DNA from: Polaromonas sp.
Lineage (GTDB): Bacteria; Pseudomonadota; Gammaproteobacteria; Burkholderiales; Burkholderiaceae_C
Length of the DNA: 61,138 nt
NCBI GenBank assembly: GCA_025363315.1
Contig: JANYED010000213.1
Location: 1 to 61,138 of the forward strand
Reading direction: 5' to 3'
Shown: piece after piece, positions 1 to 8,268 of the stretch
Numbering within the stretch: the stretch's first letter is position 1
How the letters are laid out: each line of letters opens with the position of its first letter
Made by a program: the position numbers and the translations under genes
Notes under the pieces: model-generated
Seen by the model: the letters and a program-made list of their open reading frames with translations, nothing else
Databases searched by the model: none
What the model was told of the DNA's origin: nothing

Positions 1-69
1 CAACATCCGGTACCCGCGTCGATTGCCATGCAGGTGGAACACATCTTGCGACTGGTTAAACAGCTATGA
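1..69 (+). CDS. 3' end of an upstream gene (partial)
   Basis: An open frame enters from the left edge and ends at TGA 67-69; its last residues read MQVEHILRLVKQL. The stop overlaps the cobA start as ATGA, so the two genes are translationally coupled and probably one operon. Too little is present to identify the product; a nitrate/nitrite or sulfite assimilation gene would fit, since those need siroheme from CobA, but that is a guess. Confidence 0.6.
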   Translation, partial: QHPVPASIAMQVEHILRLVKQL

Positions 70-872
70 AAAACAACATGCTTACAGGTAAGTGCACCCT
101 GGTGGCGAATGGACGATGCACCCTAGTGGGTGCGGGTCCAGGCGACCCAGAATTGCTTACGCTCAAAGCACTCAAGGCCATTCAGGCCGCAAGCGTTCTG
201 TTTGTTGACGATCTGGTCAACCCAGACATCGTCGCGTTTGCTAGAGCCCAAGCGCGCATTGTGTACGTAGGCAAGCGCGGTGGCTGCAGTTCAACACCGC
301 AAGCCTTCATTGAAAAGCTGATGGTCATGGCGGTGAAAGAAGGCGACAACGTGGTACGCCTAAAAGGCGGTGACCCATTTATTTTTGGCCGGGGCGGCGA
401 AGAAATTGAAGCGCTGCACGCCGCAGGTATTGAAGTCACCGTCATCAACGGCATCACGTCTGGCCTGGCCGCCATGACTTCGCTGAATGTGCCGCTCACC
501 CACCGTGACCACGCGCACGGCGTGGTATTTGTCACCGGCCACGCCAAGCCGGGCGATGCCGGCACCAACTGGGCGCTGCTCGCTTCCACAGCGGCTGAGG
601 CCAAGCTGACGCTGGTAATTTACATGGGTGTCACAGGCGCCGAGCAGATTCAAAACGAGTTGTTGCAGGGCTTGGCGGCCAGCACGCCCGTCGCCATCAT
701 TCAAAACGCCAGCTTGCCCAGCCAGCGCCACGCGGTAGCAACGCTGGGCAGCTTGCGCGCCACGATTGAGCGTGAAGGGCTGCAAAGTCCCAGCGTGATT
801 GTGGTGGGCGATGTGTTGCAAGGTTCGGCGGCAGTGGCTAGTGACGCGGCCAACCAGCAAAAACAAGCCTGA
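66..872 (+). CDS. cobA: Uroporphyrinogen-III C-methyltransferase (SUMT)
   Basis: Transfers two methyl groups from S-adenosylmethionine to uroporphyrinogen III, giving precorrin-2 for siroheme and cobalamin. The 268-aa protein has the SAM-binding VGAGPGDPELLT at residues 21-32, the GGDPFIFGRGGEE loop at 100-112 and an internal GITSGLAA segment, all typical of single-domain CobA enzymes of this length. There is no CysG-type dehydrogenase domain. The first 20 residues are slightly unusual: the phrase CTLV occurs twice (10-13 and 18-21), so the true start could lie a little downstream. The ATG overlaps the preceding stop codon. Cytoplasmic; function well supported by family. Confidence 0.95.
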   Translation: MKNNMLTGKCTLVANGRCTLVGAGPGDPELLTLKALKAIQAASVLFVDDLVNPDIVAFARAQARIVYVGKRGGCSSTPQAFIEKLMVMAVKEGDNVVRLKGGDPFIFGRGGEEIEALHAAGIEVTVINGITSGLAAMTSLNVPLTHRDHAHGVVFVTGHAKPGDAGTNWALLASTAAEAKLTLVIYMGVTGAEQIQNELLQGLAASTPVAIIQNASLPSQRHAVATLGSLRATIEREGLQSPSVIVVGDVLQGSAAVASDAANQQKQA

Positions 873-877
873 AAAGC

Positions 878-1144
878 TTACCTTTGCGGGATGCGGTGCC
901 GCGCAATGTGCGGCCCACCATCGTTCATCTCTGCAGGCCGCAGCGCCGCATGCTTGGTCACCCTCCCCGCCATGCGCTTGCGCCACATCCTGAATGACGA
1001 CGCCTTCATCTCCCGGCGCATCAGCGCCACAACCGCTGACTCATTGAGCCCAAACTGAAGCTCAATCGCCTCAAACGTGGTGCGGTCTTCCCAAGCCATT
1101 TCAATGATGCGGGAGATGTCGGCAGGACTCAGATCGGTTGACAT
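878..1144 (-). CDS. TIGR03643-type small conserved protein
   Basis: An 88-aa protein with the conserved core DISRIIEMAWEDRTTFEAIE and FGLNESAVVALMRREMKASSFRMWRKRM, which matches the small TIGR03643 (DUF2805) family common in proteobacteria. The family has no assigned function; the segment 'IELQFGLNESAVVALMR' reads like a helix-turn-helix, which suggests nucleic-acid binding by inference. It converges on cobA with only 5 bp between the stops. Confidence 0.8.
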   Translation of the reverse strand: MSTDLSPADISRIIEMAWEDRTTFEAIELQFGLNESAVVALMRREMKASSFRMWRKRMAGRVTKHAALRPAEMNDGGPHIARHRIPQR

Positions 1145-1207
1145 GGTTTAAGGTTACACCAAGCGTCAATACAGCACCTAAAATAAGGTTTCATTTGCGC
1201 AGAAAAA

Positions 1208-1250
1208 CGCTATTTATTTAATAGCTACTCGCGCCCGAATCCATTGGTCT
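1208..1250 (-). repeat. Dispersed GGGCGC-AGCAGCT repeat, copy A
   Basis: On the minus strand it reads ccaatggattcgggcgcgag then tagctattaaataaatagcg; the last part folds as GCTAT-N-ATAGC. It lies just upstream of the flavoprotein start. Related copies lie at about 1711, 3744, 6451, 51408 and 57830, all outside the mobile element. Confidence 0.7.
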
Positions 1251-1260
1251 AGAGGCTTAT

Positions 1261-2529
1261 TTGACACATTATTTTGATGCCGTGGTAATTGGTGCAGGCG
1301 CTGCCGGCCTGTTTTGCGCCGCCACGGCTGGCCAGCGCGGGCTCAAGGTGCTGGTGATTGACCACAGCGAGAAGGTGGCTGAGAAAATCCGCATTTCAGG
1401 CGGCGGGCGCTGCAACTTCACCAACCGTGACGTGTCACCCGCCAACTTTTTAAGCGACAACCCGCACTTTTGCCGCTCCGCTCTGGCAGGCTACACGCCG
1501 CAAGACTTTATTGCCCTGCTGCAAAAGCACGGCGTGCCGTTTCACGAAAAGCATGAAGAAAAGGGTAAGGGCCAGCTGTTTTGTGACCGTTCGGCAGAAG
1601 ACGTGATTAACCTGCTGCTGGCTGAATGCGCAGCAGGCCAGGTTGAACGCTGGCAGCCTAGCAGTGTTAAAAAAGTGGCTTATTCAGGTATAAATAATGC
1701 CGGAGGCCCAACCAATACGGGCGCGAGCAGCTATCAAATTGATACTGACAGGGGCGTGGTGGAAACACCGCAAATCATCATTGCCACGGGTGGTTTATCG
1801 ATTCCAAAAATTGGCGCTACCGATTTTGGCTACCGCATCGCCCAGCAGTTTGGGCTGCGACTGGTCGAGCCGCGCGCTGCATTGGTGCCGTTGACGTTTG
1901 ACGGTGACGCCTGGCTGCCTTTTGCGCAGCTTGCGGGCCTGGCGCTGCCTGTGCAAATTGAAACTGGCGCACCTGATGCCACACCCAAGCAGCGCAAAAA
2001 AGCTACTGTGTTTGCAGAAGACCTGCTCTTTACCCACAAAGGCCTGAGCGGCCCGGCGGTGCTGCAAATATCCAGCTTCTGGCGCGAAGGCCACAGCCTG
2101 CGCATCAACCTGGCACCTGGCCAGGACTTGCCTGCAAGCCTGTTGCGCGCCAAAGCCAGCTCCAAAAAGCTTATCGCTAACGAGCTGGCGAGCGTGGTGC
2201 CCAGCCGCCTGGCAGACGCCTGGGCCAGCACAGACGCAGCGCTGCAGCGCCCGATTTGCGATGCCACTGACAAAGCCCTTACCCATCTGGCCGAGCGCCT
2301 GGCCGACTGGCAAATCTTGCCCAACGGCAGCGAAGGCTACAAAAAGGCCGAAGTCACCGCTGGCGGCGTAGATACGCGAGACCTGTCTTCCCAAACCATG
2401 GAATCAAAACAGCCCGGCCTGTACTTCATTGGCGAAGTGGTAGACGTAACCGGCTGGCTGGGCGGGTATAACTTTCAGTGGGCCTGGGCTAGCGGGTTTG
2501 CTTGTGGGAATGCGCTTTCGGTTCGTTGA
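1261..2529 (+). CDS. HI0933/YhiN (BaiN-like) FAD-dependent oxidoreductase
   Basis: Flavoprotein of 422 aa. The dinucleotide-binding motif VVIGAGAAGLFCA is at residues 8-20, GGGRCNFTN at about 47-55, the second FAD motif IIATGGLSIPKIGATDFGY near 173-191, and the C-terminal GLYFIGEVVDVTGWLGGYNFQWAWASG is the family hallmark. The start is TTG, preceded by AGAGG at 1251-1255 with 5 bp spacing; no ATG fits the N-terminus. The physiological substrate of most members is unknown. An insertion at about residues 145-155 (NNAGGPTNTGASS) is encoded by a copy of the dispersed chromosomal repeat. Confidence 0.9.
   Translation: MTHYFDAVVIGAGAAGLFCAATAGQRGLKVLVIDHSEKVAEKIRISGGGRCNFTNRDVSPANFLSDNPHFCRSALAGYTPQDFIALLQKHGVPFHEKHEEKGKGQLFCDRSAEDVINLLLAECAAGQVERWQPSSVKKVAYSGINNAGGPTNTGASSYQIDTDRGVVETPQIIIATGGLSIPKIGATDFGYRIAQQFGLRLVEPRAALVPLTFDGDAWLPFAQLAGLALPVQIETGAPDATPKQRKKATVFAEDLLFTHKGLSGPAVLQISSFWREGHSLRINLAPGQDLPASLLRAKASSKKLIANELASVVPSRLADAWASTDAALQRPICDATDKALTHLAERLADWQILPNGSEGYKKAEVTAGGVDTRDLSSQTMESKQPGLYFIGEVVDVTGWLGGYNFQWAWASGFACGNALSVR
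1708..1746 (+). repeat. Dispersed repeat, copy B, inside the flavoprotein gene
   Basis: Reads caaccaatacgggcgcgagc then agctatcaaattgata, matching the other copies over the GGGCGC-AGCAGCTAT core. It is read in frame as TNTGASSYQID, so the host gene tolerates it. Confidence 0.75.
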
Positions 2530-2585
2530 AGGCGAGAAGACGGCTTCCTTACCCACAACGGCCACGGCGTATTTGTCGCCGCGAA

Positions 2586-2769
2586 TGTCTCCCGCCCCCC
2601 AAAATCTGGGGAGGGGGCTCCTCCTTGATTTCGCTGCGACAAACACGCCATACCCGTTGCTTGACAGTTTGCTTGACAAAAGTTGGGATAAAACCCCAAA
2701 GTGGGTTGCCGATGCGTTTTGCGGAGGTCAAGGAGGAGGCCCCTCCCCAAGTTTTGGGGCCGGGGGACA
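2586..2769. repeat. MITE-like element with ~42-bp inverted arms
   Basis: The left arm (2586-2628) and right arm (2728-2769) are near-perfect inverted copies: both hold a CCCC-AAAA-TGGGGAGGGG-CTCCTCCTTGA core. About 100 bp of non-coding sequence lies between. A second inverted pair, gggttgccgatgcgttttgc (2704-2723) and gcaaaacgcattggcaaccc (2774-2793), overlaps the right arm. Short reading frames here are side effects of the symmetry. Together with flanking sequence this fills the 400-bp gap between the flavoprotein gene and rpsU. Confidence 0.7.
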
Positions 2770-2834
2770 CGTAGCAAAACGCATTGGCAACCCGCTTGCT
2801 CTCAAATGAAATAACACCGGCAACCGATTCAGCC

Positions 2835-2843
2835 TGTTATACT
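2835..2843 (+). promoter_or_regulatory. Extended -10 promoter element for rpsU
   Basis: TGTTATACT is an extended -10 (TGn-TATACT), about 90 bp upstream of the rpsU start. No clear -35 is seen, as is common with extended -10 promoters. Confidence 0.5.
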
Positions 2844-2931
2844 CACAGGCTTTGCTAGCAAACCCGCATCTGGCTAGATTCTGATCAAATCAATGGCTAA
2901 TAAGATGCACAATATTGGAAATTTTTGAACA

Positions 2932-3144
2932 ATGACGACCATTCGCGTAAAAGATAACGAGCCTTTTGACGTAGCACTGCGCCGCTTCAAGCGGACGATT
3001 GAAAAACTGGCTCTGCTGACGGACTTGCGTGCCCGTGAGTTTTATGAAAAGCCAACGGCCGAGCGCAAACGCAAAAAAGCGGCCGCCGTCAAGCGCAACT
3101 ACAAACGCATTCGTGCGATGCAGTTGCCCAAAAAGCTGTACTAA
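2932..3144 (+). CDS. rpsU: 30S ribosomal protein S21
   Basis: Complete 70-aa S21, a small basic protein of the 30S subunit that helps the ribosome engage mRNA leaders. It begins [21 protein letters not shown] and ends in the basic tail [13 protein letters not shown]; length and sequence fit the family throughout. It is followed by a strong terminator and then by yqeY, an order common in Burkholderiales. The start is ATG with only a weak GGAA as ribosome-binding site. Confidence 0.97.
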   Translation: MTTIRVKDNEPFDVALRRFKRTIEKLALLTDLRAREFYEKPTAERKRKKAAAVKRNYKRIRAMQLPKKLY

Positions 3145-3165
3145 ACCGTATTGCAGCAGCTCAGT

Positions 3166-3198
3166 AAAAGCCCGCAAGATTTCCATCTGCGGGCTTTT
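3166..3198 (+). terminator. Rho-independent terminator after rpsU
   Basis: Perfect 11-bp stem AAAAGCCCGCA / TGCGGGCTTTT with an 11-nt loop and a T-rich end, 21 bp after the rpsU stop. Confidence 0.85.
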
Positions 3199-3223
3199 CT
3201 ACTATGGATGACCAGGAAACACG

Positions 3224-3685
3224 ATGCTACTTAAAGACCAGATCACCGAAGACATGAAAACCGCCATGCGCGCCAAGGACAGCGAGCGCCTGGGTACCAT
3301 CCGCCTGCTGCTGTCGGCGTGCAAGCAAAAAGAAGTCGACGAGCGTGTGGTGCTGGACGATGCAGCCGTCATTGCCATCATCGACAAAATGATCAAACAG
3401 CGCAAAGACTCGATTGAGGCCTTCACCAAAGCAGATCGCAAGGACATGGCTGACAAGGAAGCGCAGGAAATCACGGTGCTGACGGCTTACCTGCCCGCGC
3501 GCCTGAGTGCTGACGAGGTGCTGGCTGCGGTCAAAGCCGTCGTGGCCGACCTGGCCACAGCGTCGGGCACCAAAATGGGGCCGGGCGACATGGGCAAAGT
3601 CATGGGTGCTGCCAAGGCCGCGTTGACGGGCAAGGCGGAAATGGGGCAAATATCGAGTGCCGTCAAAGCGGCATTGGCCAGCTAA
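3224..3685 (+). CDS. yqeY: GatB/YqeY domain protein
   Basis: A 153-aa free-standing YqeY protein, related to the tail domain of the GatB amidotransferase subunit that grips tRNA. Markers are LKDQITEDMKTAMRAKDSERLGTIRLL at the N-terminus, the KQRKDSIEAF segment near residue 60, the central AYLPARLSADEV and the GPGDMGKVMGA turn at about 117-127. The cellular role of stand-alone members is not settled; a link to tRNA or translation is inferred from the fold. The ATG follows AGGAAACACG. Confidence 0.9.
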   Translation: MLLKDQITEDMKTAMRAKDSERLGTIRLLLSACKQKEVDERVVLDDAAVIAIIDKMIKQRKDSIEAFTKADRKDMADKEAQEITVLTAYLPARLSADEVLAAVKAVVADLATASGTKMGPGDMGKVMGAAKAALTGKAEMGQISSAVKAALAS

Positions 3686-3710
3686 CAAGCATTCAACTAC
3701 CCGACCATTT

Positions 3711-5141
3711 ATGCACATTCAACACCAAAAAACCGCTGCAGCCCAATCCATTCGGGCGCAAGCAGCTATCGTTTTAATACTGTCATCGCTTGGTATGGCG
3801 GCGTTTGCACAAACGACCGCCACAGAACCCAGCTTGCCTTACGTCGTCAAGCCGTCCGACAACCTCAGCAAATTTGGCCGCGAGATGCTGACGAGCCCCC
3901 GCGCCTGGAACGAGGTTGCCACATTTAACCAGCTCAAAAACCCGAATCTCATCGTTCTCGGCCAGCAGTTAAACATACCGCTGCGCTTTTTGAAATCACA
4001 AGCATCCGGCGGCAAAGTGATCAGCGCTGAAGGTGACGTGACGCTGGCCGGCAATGGCGTGCAGCCGGGCGCAGCCGTAGCAGACGGTGCCAAAATTAAA
4101 ACGGGCAGCAACAGTTCTGCGGTTATTGAACTCGGTGACGGCAGCCGCATCAAGGTTTTGCCCAACAGCCTGGCAGAGGTCGTCACCAACCGCGACTACG
4201 CCATGCGCGATTCGTCCAAAAGCGGCTCGACCAACTGGTTTTCAGGCTTGATGCGGCTGACAGAAGGCGCGCTCGAGGCGTTGGCCTCAAAAACCAGCAA
4301 GCGCGCCACGCCCCTGCAAATTGAAACGCCCACCTCCATCGTCGGCGTGCGCGGCACCGAGTTTCGCGTGGCTTATGACGACCCGTTGGGCAAAGCCGCC
4401 CGCACTGAAGTCATCGAGGGTAAAGTGCGCGCCGACAATCCCGCGCAGGCCAGCGGCGCTGATTTGCCAATGGGCACAGGCGCGGTCCTCAAGCCGCAAG
4501 AAAAAGACATCAAGGTCGTGACGCTTTTGCCCGCACCTGACCTGTCGGGTATTCCGTCCGACGTGGTCAAACCTCAGGGCAGCTGGCCAATGCCCGCGCT
4601 GGCAGGGGCCAGTGCCTACCACGTGCAGGTAGCCAGCGACGAGCAGTTTGACAAGATTGTGCGCGACCTGAAAGTTGCCAGCAACGCCAGTGCCGACCTG
4701 GCCAGCCTGCCGAACGGCAACTGGTTTGCGCGCGTACGCGGCATTGACGCCGTCGGGCTGGAAGGCTTTAACACAGTCAAGCTAATTGCCGTGAAAGACG
4801 GCGAATGGCGTGTGACCGATTCAAGCGTCAGCGTTGTCGTAGGCAAAACCGTGCTCAGCTGGACAGGCCAGCAAACCAGTGGCCAGGCGATGCAGGCCAG
4901 CAGTTATTCCGCGATCGTGGCGCGTGACGCCGCTTTGACGCAAGGCGCCATCACCGTGCAAGGCGCCAACATGACTGATGGCAAGGCCAGCCTGGTGCTG
5001 GGCGATTTAAAACCCGGTACCTATTACATCCGCCTGCAAAATGCGTCGGGGCTGCGCAGTGAAACTTACCGGCTGGAGTTGTCGGGCAACTGGGCGCAGA
5101 CCGAGTTTGCCAAAACGTCAGCCCTGCAGGCTGTCAAGTAA
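3711..5141 (+). CDS. Secreted LysM + FecR domain protein
   Basis: A 476-aa exported protein. After a signal peptide ending near AFAQ it carries a LysM module (YVVKPSDNLSKFGREML ... LIVLGQQLNIP) for peptidoglycan binding and then a FecR domain (KTGSNSSAVIELGDGSRIKVLPNS; TSIVGVRGTEFRVAYD). The C-terminal half has repeated beta-rich segments (e.g. ASAYHVQVASDEQFDKIVRDL), fibronectin-like in rhythm. The ATG at 3711 is preferred over an upstream ATG at 3657 inside yqeY because it starts the signal peptide. The hydrophobic core of that peptide (AAQSIRAQAAIVLIL) is encoded by a copy of the dispersed repeat. A role in envelope structure or signalling is inferred only. Confidence 0.85.
   Translation: MHIQHQKTAAAQSIRAQAAIVLILSSLGMAAFAQTTATEPSLPYVVKPSDNLSKFGREMLTSPRAWNEVATFNQLKNPNLIVLGQQLNIPLRFLKSQASGGKVISAEGDVTLAGNGVQPGAAVADGAKIKTGSNSSAVIELGDGSRIKVLPNSLAEVVTNRDYAMRDSSKSGSTNWFSGLMRLTEGALEALASKTSKRATPLQIETPTSIVGVRGTEFRVAYDDPLGKAARTEVIEGKVRADNPAQASGADLPMGTGAVLKPQEKDIKVVTLLPAPDLSGIPSDVVKPQGSWPMPALAGASAYHVQVASDEQFDKIVRDLKVASNASADLASLPNGNWFARVRGIDAVGLEGFNTVKLIAVKDGEWRVTDSSVSVVVGKTVLSWTGQQTSGQAMQASSYSAIVARDAALTQGAITVQGANMTDGKASLVLGDLKPGTYYIRLQNASGLRSETYRLELSGNWAQTEFAKTSALQAVK
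3744..3784 (+). repeat. Dispersed repeat, copy C, in a signal-peptide coding region
   Basis: The core ATTCGGGCGCAAGCAGCTAT is read in frame as IRAQAAI and followed by hydrophobic residues, so the repeat forms part of a working-looking signal peptide. Confidence 0.75.
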
Positions 5142-5152
5142 TTGCTGGGGGC

Positions 5153-5959
5153 TTACTTGCCCATCAGCTGGGTGAGCTTGTCGGCCTCAAAGGTGCATTC
5201 AAGCGCTGCGTCGCTGGGCACGCAGTCTTTGCTGGTGCCAGTGTAGTTACCGCTTTTGGACAGCTTTTCAATCGCCTGCCAGAGCAGCGCAATTTGCTGC
5301 TCCTGGGTGGCGGCGCTGTCGATCAGCCCTTTCATGGCCAGCGACACCGGGTCGTCTTCCAGCGTGATGCCGTAAGCTGAAAACGTGGTGGTTACCACGT
5401 CAGCCGAGATGGCTTTGTCGCCGTCGCCTTTGTCGCCCTCACTTTTGGCTGGAATGATCCGCGCCGGAATGCCCACCGCCGTCGCCCCAGCGGGCACAGG
5501 CTTGATCACCACCGCATTGCTGCCAATCTTGGCCCCGTCACCGACCAAAAAGCCGCCCAGAACCTTGGCGCCAGCGCTGACCACCACGTTTTTACCCAGC
5601 GTCGGGTGGCGCTTGGCACCTTTGTACAACGACGTACCGCCCAGCGTCACACCCTGGTAAATCGTGCAGCCGTCGCCGATTTCAGCCGTTTCGCCGACCA
5701 CCACGCCCATCGCATGGTCAAAAAACACACAGGTGCCGATTTTTGCGCCGGGGTGAATTTCAATGCCCGTCAGACCGCGAGAAATATGCGAGATGAAGCG
5801 CCCCAGCCACTTGAAGCCGTTGTGCCAGCACCAGTGCGCACGGCGGTGCAACACCAGCGCGTGCAAGCCCGGGTAGCAGGTCAGCACTTCCCACGTGGTG
5901 CGGGCGGCCGGGTCCCGGTCCAGGATGCAGGCAATGTCTGAGCGGAGGCGTGAAAACAT
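5153..5959 (-). CDS. cysE: Serine O-acetyltransferase
   Basis: Makes O-acetylserine from serine and acetyl-CoA, the first step of cysteine synthesis. The 268-aa protein has the CysE N-terminal helical part ([26 protein letters not shown]) followed by a left-handed beta-helix of hexapeptide repeats holding the catalytic [16 protein letters not shown] (about residues 90-105) and [20 protein letters not shown]. The tail after the helix is about 100 aa longer than in short CysE proteins, a common state in Burkholderiales. It converges on the FecR gene and lies 15 bp after trmJ, so trmJ-cysE probably form one operon. Confidence 0.95.
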   Translation of the reverse strand: MFSRLRSDIACILDRDPAARTTWEVLTCYPGLHALVLHRRAHWCWHNGFKWLGRFISHISRGLTGIEIHPGAKIGTCVFFDHAMGVVVGETAEIGDGCTIYQGVTLGGTSLYKGAKRHPTLGKNVVVSAGAKVLGGFLVGDGAKIGSNAVVIKPVPAGATAVGIPARIIPAKSEGDKGDGDKAISADVVTTTFSAYGITLEDDPVSLAMKGLIDSAATQEQQIALLWQAIEKLSKSGNYTGTSKDCVPSDAALECTFEADKLTQLMGK

Positions 5960-5974
5960 GTGGCTAGTCTAATG

Positions 5975-6790
5975 TCACGGTGAAGGACTTGCAGGCACAG
6001 ACTTTTTCATCATCATCTTGGCAATACCCCGCAAGATATGGATTTCTTCCGGGCTGAGTTCCGCGCGGTTGACCAGCTGGTTCAGGCGCGGCATGAGTTT
6101 TTTAGGTGCCGACGGGTCTAAGAAATCAATGGCCACCAGCGCTTGTTCGAGGTGTTTCAGCATGCCTGCGACCTCTTTGGCATCAGCCAGCCTGGGCGCA
6201 GCGGTGGCCTGCTGAACACTGAATCCGCCCAAAGCCTCGCGCCAGTCGTAAGCAATCAGCTGCACCGCCGCCGCCAGATTGAGCGAGCCAAAATTCGGGT
6301 CGGTCGGAATGCTCAGGGCCACGTTGCAGCGGTACACGTCCTCGTTTTGCATGCCAAAGCGCTCAGAGCCAAACAAAAAAGCAACGCCGTCGGGGGTTTT
6401 AGCGTTTTGACATGAAATAAACCCGTTATTATCTGGCAAATCTGGCTCTAGCCCAATAAATTCGGGCGCGAACAGCTCCTGATTTAATAGCGATTTAAAG
6501 TGCTCGCGCGGTGCGCGGGTCGGCGGCCCAAAGTCACGCGGCGTCATGGCGGTGGCGCACAGGTGCGTCATGCCATCAAGCGCTTCGTCCAGCGTTTCAA
6601 CAATGCGCGCATTCTTCAAAACGTCCAGCGCCCCACTGGCCCTTTGAATGGTTTCTTCGCGCCGCAGCACGTTGGCCCAGCGCGGAGCCACCAGCACCAA
6701 ATCGTCAAAGCCCATGACTTTCATCGCGCGCGCTGCAGCGCCCACGTTGCCGGCGTGGCTGGTGTTGATGAGGATGAAACGAGTTTTCAC
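5975..6790 (-). CDS. trmJ: tRNA (cytidine/uridine-32-2'-O)-methyltransferase
   Basis: SPOUT-class methyltransferase modifying position 32 of the tRNA anticodon loop. The 271-aa protein begins FILINTSHAGNVGAAARAMKVMGF and has the knot motifs FLFGSERFGM and NFGSLNLAAAVQLIAYDW, diagnostic of TrmJ. Between the N-terminal part and FLFG there is an extra stretch of about 30 residues (around LNQELFAPEFIGLEPDL) encoded by a copy of the dispersed repeat at 6440-6500, so the protein is longer there than usual. It is divergent from suhB with a 90-bp gap. Confidence 0.92.
   Translation of the reverse strand: MKTRFILINTSHAGNVGAAARAMKVMGFDDLVLVAPRWANVLRREETIQRASGALDVLKNARIVETLDEALDGMTHLCATAMTPRDFGPPTRAPREHFKSLLNQELFAPEFIGLEPDLPDNNGFISCQNAKTPDGVAFLFGSERFGMQNEDVYRCNVALSIPTDPNFGSLNLAAAVQLIAYDWREALGGFSVQQATAAPRLADAKEVAGMLKHLEQALVAIDFLDPSAPKKLMPRLNQLVNRAELSPEEIHILRGIAKMMMKKSVPASPSP
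6440..6500 (+). repeat. Dispersed repeat, copy D, inside trmJ
   Basis: On the plus strand: gcccaataaattcgggcgcg then aacagctcctgatttaatagcg. It lies antisense to trmJ and is translated in frame as an insert just before the SAM-binding FLFGSERFG motif. Confidence 0.7.
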
Positions 6791-6880
6791 GGCGGTCAGT
6801 GCAAAGTGGCAAGGTAAAATCGGTATTGTCGCTGCCCCCGATGGTCGGCCTGCAGTTTGTGCCCGTTCTTTCCCACCTCT

Positions 6881-7855
6881 ATGTCAGCAAATCTGCACCC
6901 CATGCTCAACGTGGCCATCAAGGCTGCACGCGCCGCTGGCGCCATCATCAACCGCGCCGCGCTGGACATTGAATCGGTTCGTGTCTCGACCAAGCAAATC
7001 AACGACTTTGTGACCGACATCGACCAAAAAGCCGAGGCGGTGATCATTGAAACACTGCTGACCGCCTACCCCACCCACGGCATTCTGGCCGAAGAATCCG
7101 GCAGCGAACATGGTGCGCAGAGTTCTGACTTCGTCTGGATCATCGACCCGCTTGACGGCACGACCAACTTCATTCACGGCTTTCCGGTTTATTGCGTGTC
7201 GATTGCGCTGGCGGTGAATGGCAAGGTCGAACAAGGCGTGGTGTATGACCCCACCCGCAACGATATTTTTTGCGCCACCAAAGGCCGCGGCGCCTACATG
7301 AACGACCGCCGCATCCGCGTGTCCAAGCGCACGCGCCTGCAAGAGTGTTTGATTTCTACCGGCTTTCCTTACCAGCCCGGCAACAAGCTCAGGCAACACC
7401 TGGCGATGCTGGGCGACATGATTGTTCAAACCGCAGGCGTGCGCCGCCCGGGCGCAGCCGCGCTCGATTTGGCGTACGTGGCTGCAGGCTTTAGCGACGG
7501 CTTTTTTGAAAGCGGCTTGAAGCCCTGGGACGTGGCTGCAGGCTCGCTGCTGATCACCGAGGCGGGCGGCTTGGTCGGCAACTACACAGGCGATTCCGAG
7601 TTTTTGCATGAGGGCGAATGCGTGGCTGCCAACCCGCGCATTTACGGCCAGATGGTGGCCACGCTGGCTAAGTACAGCCAGTTTGAAGCAGCCCCCAAGC
7701 CGAAGAAAACGTCGGTGGGCCGGCCTGTGGTGGATTCAGAAGTCGCACGAGACAACGCAATTGAAAATGCTTTCGTAGCCGCAAAGCCCACTCTGACCGC
7801 CAAGCCACGCCGCATCAAGCCAGCGCAAGCTGCCGCACCAGACGCGCCGTTTTAG
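6881..7855 (+). CDS. suhB: Inositol monophosphatase family protein SuhB
   Basis: Mg2+-dependent inositol-1-phosphatase fold; in E. coli SuhB also joins the rRNA antitermination complex. The protein (324 aa from ATG 6881) starts [20 protein letters not shown], matching E. coli MHPMLN. It keeps the metal ligands in [11 protein letters not shown], the EES motif (about residues 73-75), [15 protein letters not shown] and the C-terminal [17 protein letters not shown]. An upstream TTG at 6857 is possible but less likely. A basic, Pro/Ala-rich tail of about 50 aa extends beyond the E. coli length. It lies directly before the truncated mutS start at the left end of the element. Confidence 0.93.
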   Translation: MSANLHPMLNVAIKAARAAGAIINRAALDIESVRVSTKQINDFVTDIDQKAEAVIIETLLTAYPTHGILAEESGSEHGAQSSDFVWIIDPLDGTTNFIHGFPVYCVSIALAVNGKVEQGVVYDPTRNDIFCATKGRGAYMNDRRIRVSKRTRLQECLISTGFPYQPGNKLRQHLAMLGDMIVQTAGVRRPGAAALDLAYVAAGFSDGFFESGLKPWDVAAGSLLITEAGGLVGNYTGDSEFLHEGECVAANPRIYGQMVATLAKYSQFEAAPKPKKTSVGRPVVDSEVARDNAIENAFVAAKPTLTAKPRRIKPAQAAAPDAPF

Positions 7856-7875
7856 CCCCTCGCTACACTTTCGGC

Positions 7876-7986
7876 GTGACGTTAAAACTAGCCACACCTA
7901 CCCCGCCTGAGGCCGCTCACACGCCGATGATGCGGCACTACCTTGGGATGACTTCAAAACCCGCATGGATATTGGCTTTGCGCTAA
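7876..7986 (+). pseudogene. Stranded 5' stub of mutS at the left junction
   Basis: Starting at GTG 7876 the frame reads (M)TLKLATPTPPEAAHTPMM then RHYLGM and runs to TAA 7984-7986 (36 aa). The HTPMMR piece is the conserved MutS N-terminus and is shared at nucleotide level with intact mutS at 50309-50328. This is the original mutS start, cut off by insertion; after the 20-bp repeat the frame enters element sequence and stops. The host mutS promoter should lie in the 20 bp before it or further back in suhB. Confidence 0.8.
7918..7937 (+). repeat. attL core (20-bp direct repeat)
   Basis: cacacgccgatgatgcggca, identical to 50309-50328. The flanking bases differ on both sides (left: ccgct/ctacc; right: gggaa/gtatc), so the identity ends sharply at 20 bp. 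Confidence 0.85.
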
Positions 7987-8000
7987 TTCATCCAATGCTC

Positions 8001-8020
8001 AGTCCCCATATAGTCCCCAT
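8001..8020 (+). repeat. Integrase arm-type site pair, left end
   Basis: AGTCCCCAT at 8001-8009 and again at 8012-8020, exactly 11 bp apart (one helical turn). The same pair with 11-bp phasing occurs at the right end (50163 and 50174). Position 60-80 bp inside the core suits arm-type sites of a tyrosine integrase. Confidence 0.6.
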
Positions 8021-8087
8021 CAACCATGACGGCATTCGAGGGAATGGGCTTTTCCCGCGAAACGCTCTGCGCGCCTAAAATTTGGGC

Positions 8088-8268
8088 ATCAGGTCCCAGT
8101 CCGATGATGGCATTGGCGGCACCCTCTCCTCGCGGCGGCTATCAACGCGAGGACCAAGTAGGACCTGATTAATCGGGGTTGATCCCCACTCGATACAGCT
8201 TGCCGAAAGGCGGGGAAATCATTCCCTTGGACGGGCTGTCGATATGACCCCTTGGCGGCCGCCAAGGG
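8088..8268. other. Highly structured non-coding stretch near the left end
   Basis: Nested perfect inverted repeats: ATCAGGTCC (8088-8096) pairs with GGACCTGAT (8161-8169) and encloses the hairpin CCTCGCG (8128-8134) / CGCGAGG (8146-8152). It is followed by GGGG-TTGAT-CCCC at about 8175-8187 and a perfect 20-bp palindrome, CCCTTGGCGG/CCGCCAAGGG, at 8249-8268. A 48-codon frame at 8026-8172 overlaps it but has no ribosome-binding site. It could be a structured RNA, a folded single-strand DNA site or a control region for the methyltransferase that follows. The rest of the 7938-8358 gap shows nothing else. Confidence 0.5.

Noticed and set aside
182-604. Long frames antisense to cobA and other housekeeping genes
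   Set aside because: They lie opposite genes with clear family motifs, have no ribosome-binding site and arise from GC-rich third positions.
2498-2809. Overlapping frames of 73-103 aa near 2.5-2.8 kb
   Set aside because: Similar peptides appear on both strands because of the long inverted repeat; this is non-coding symmetry.
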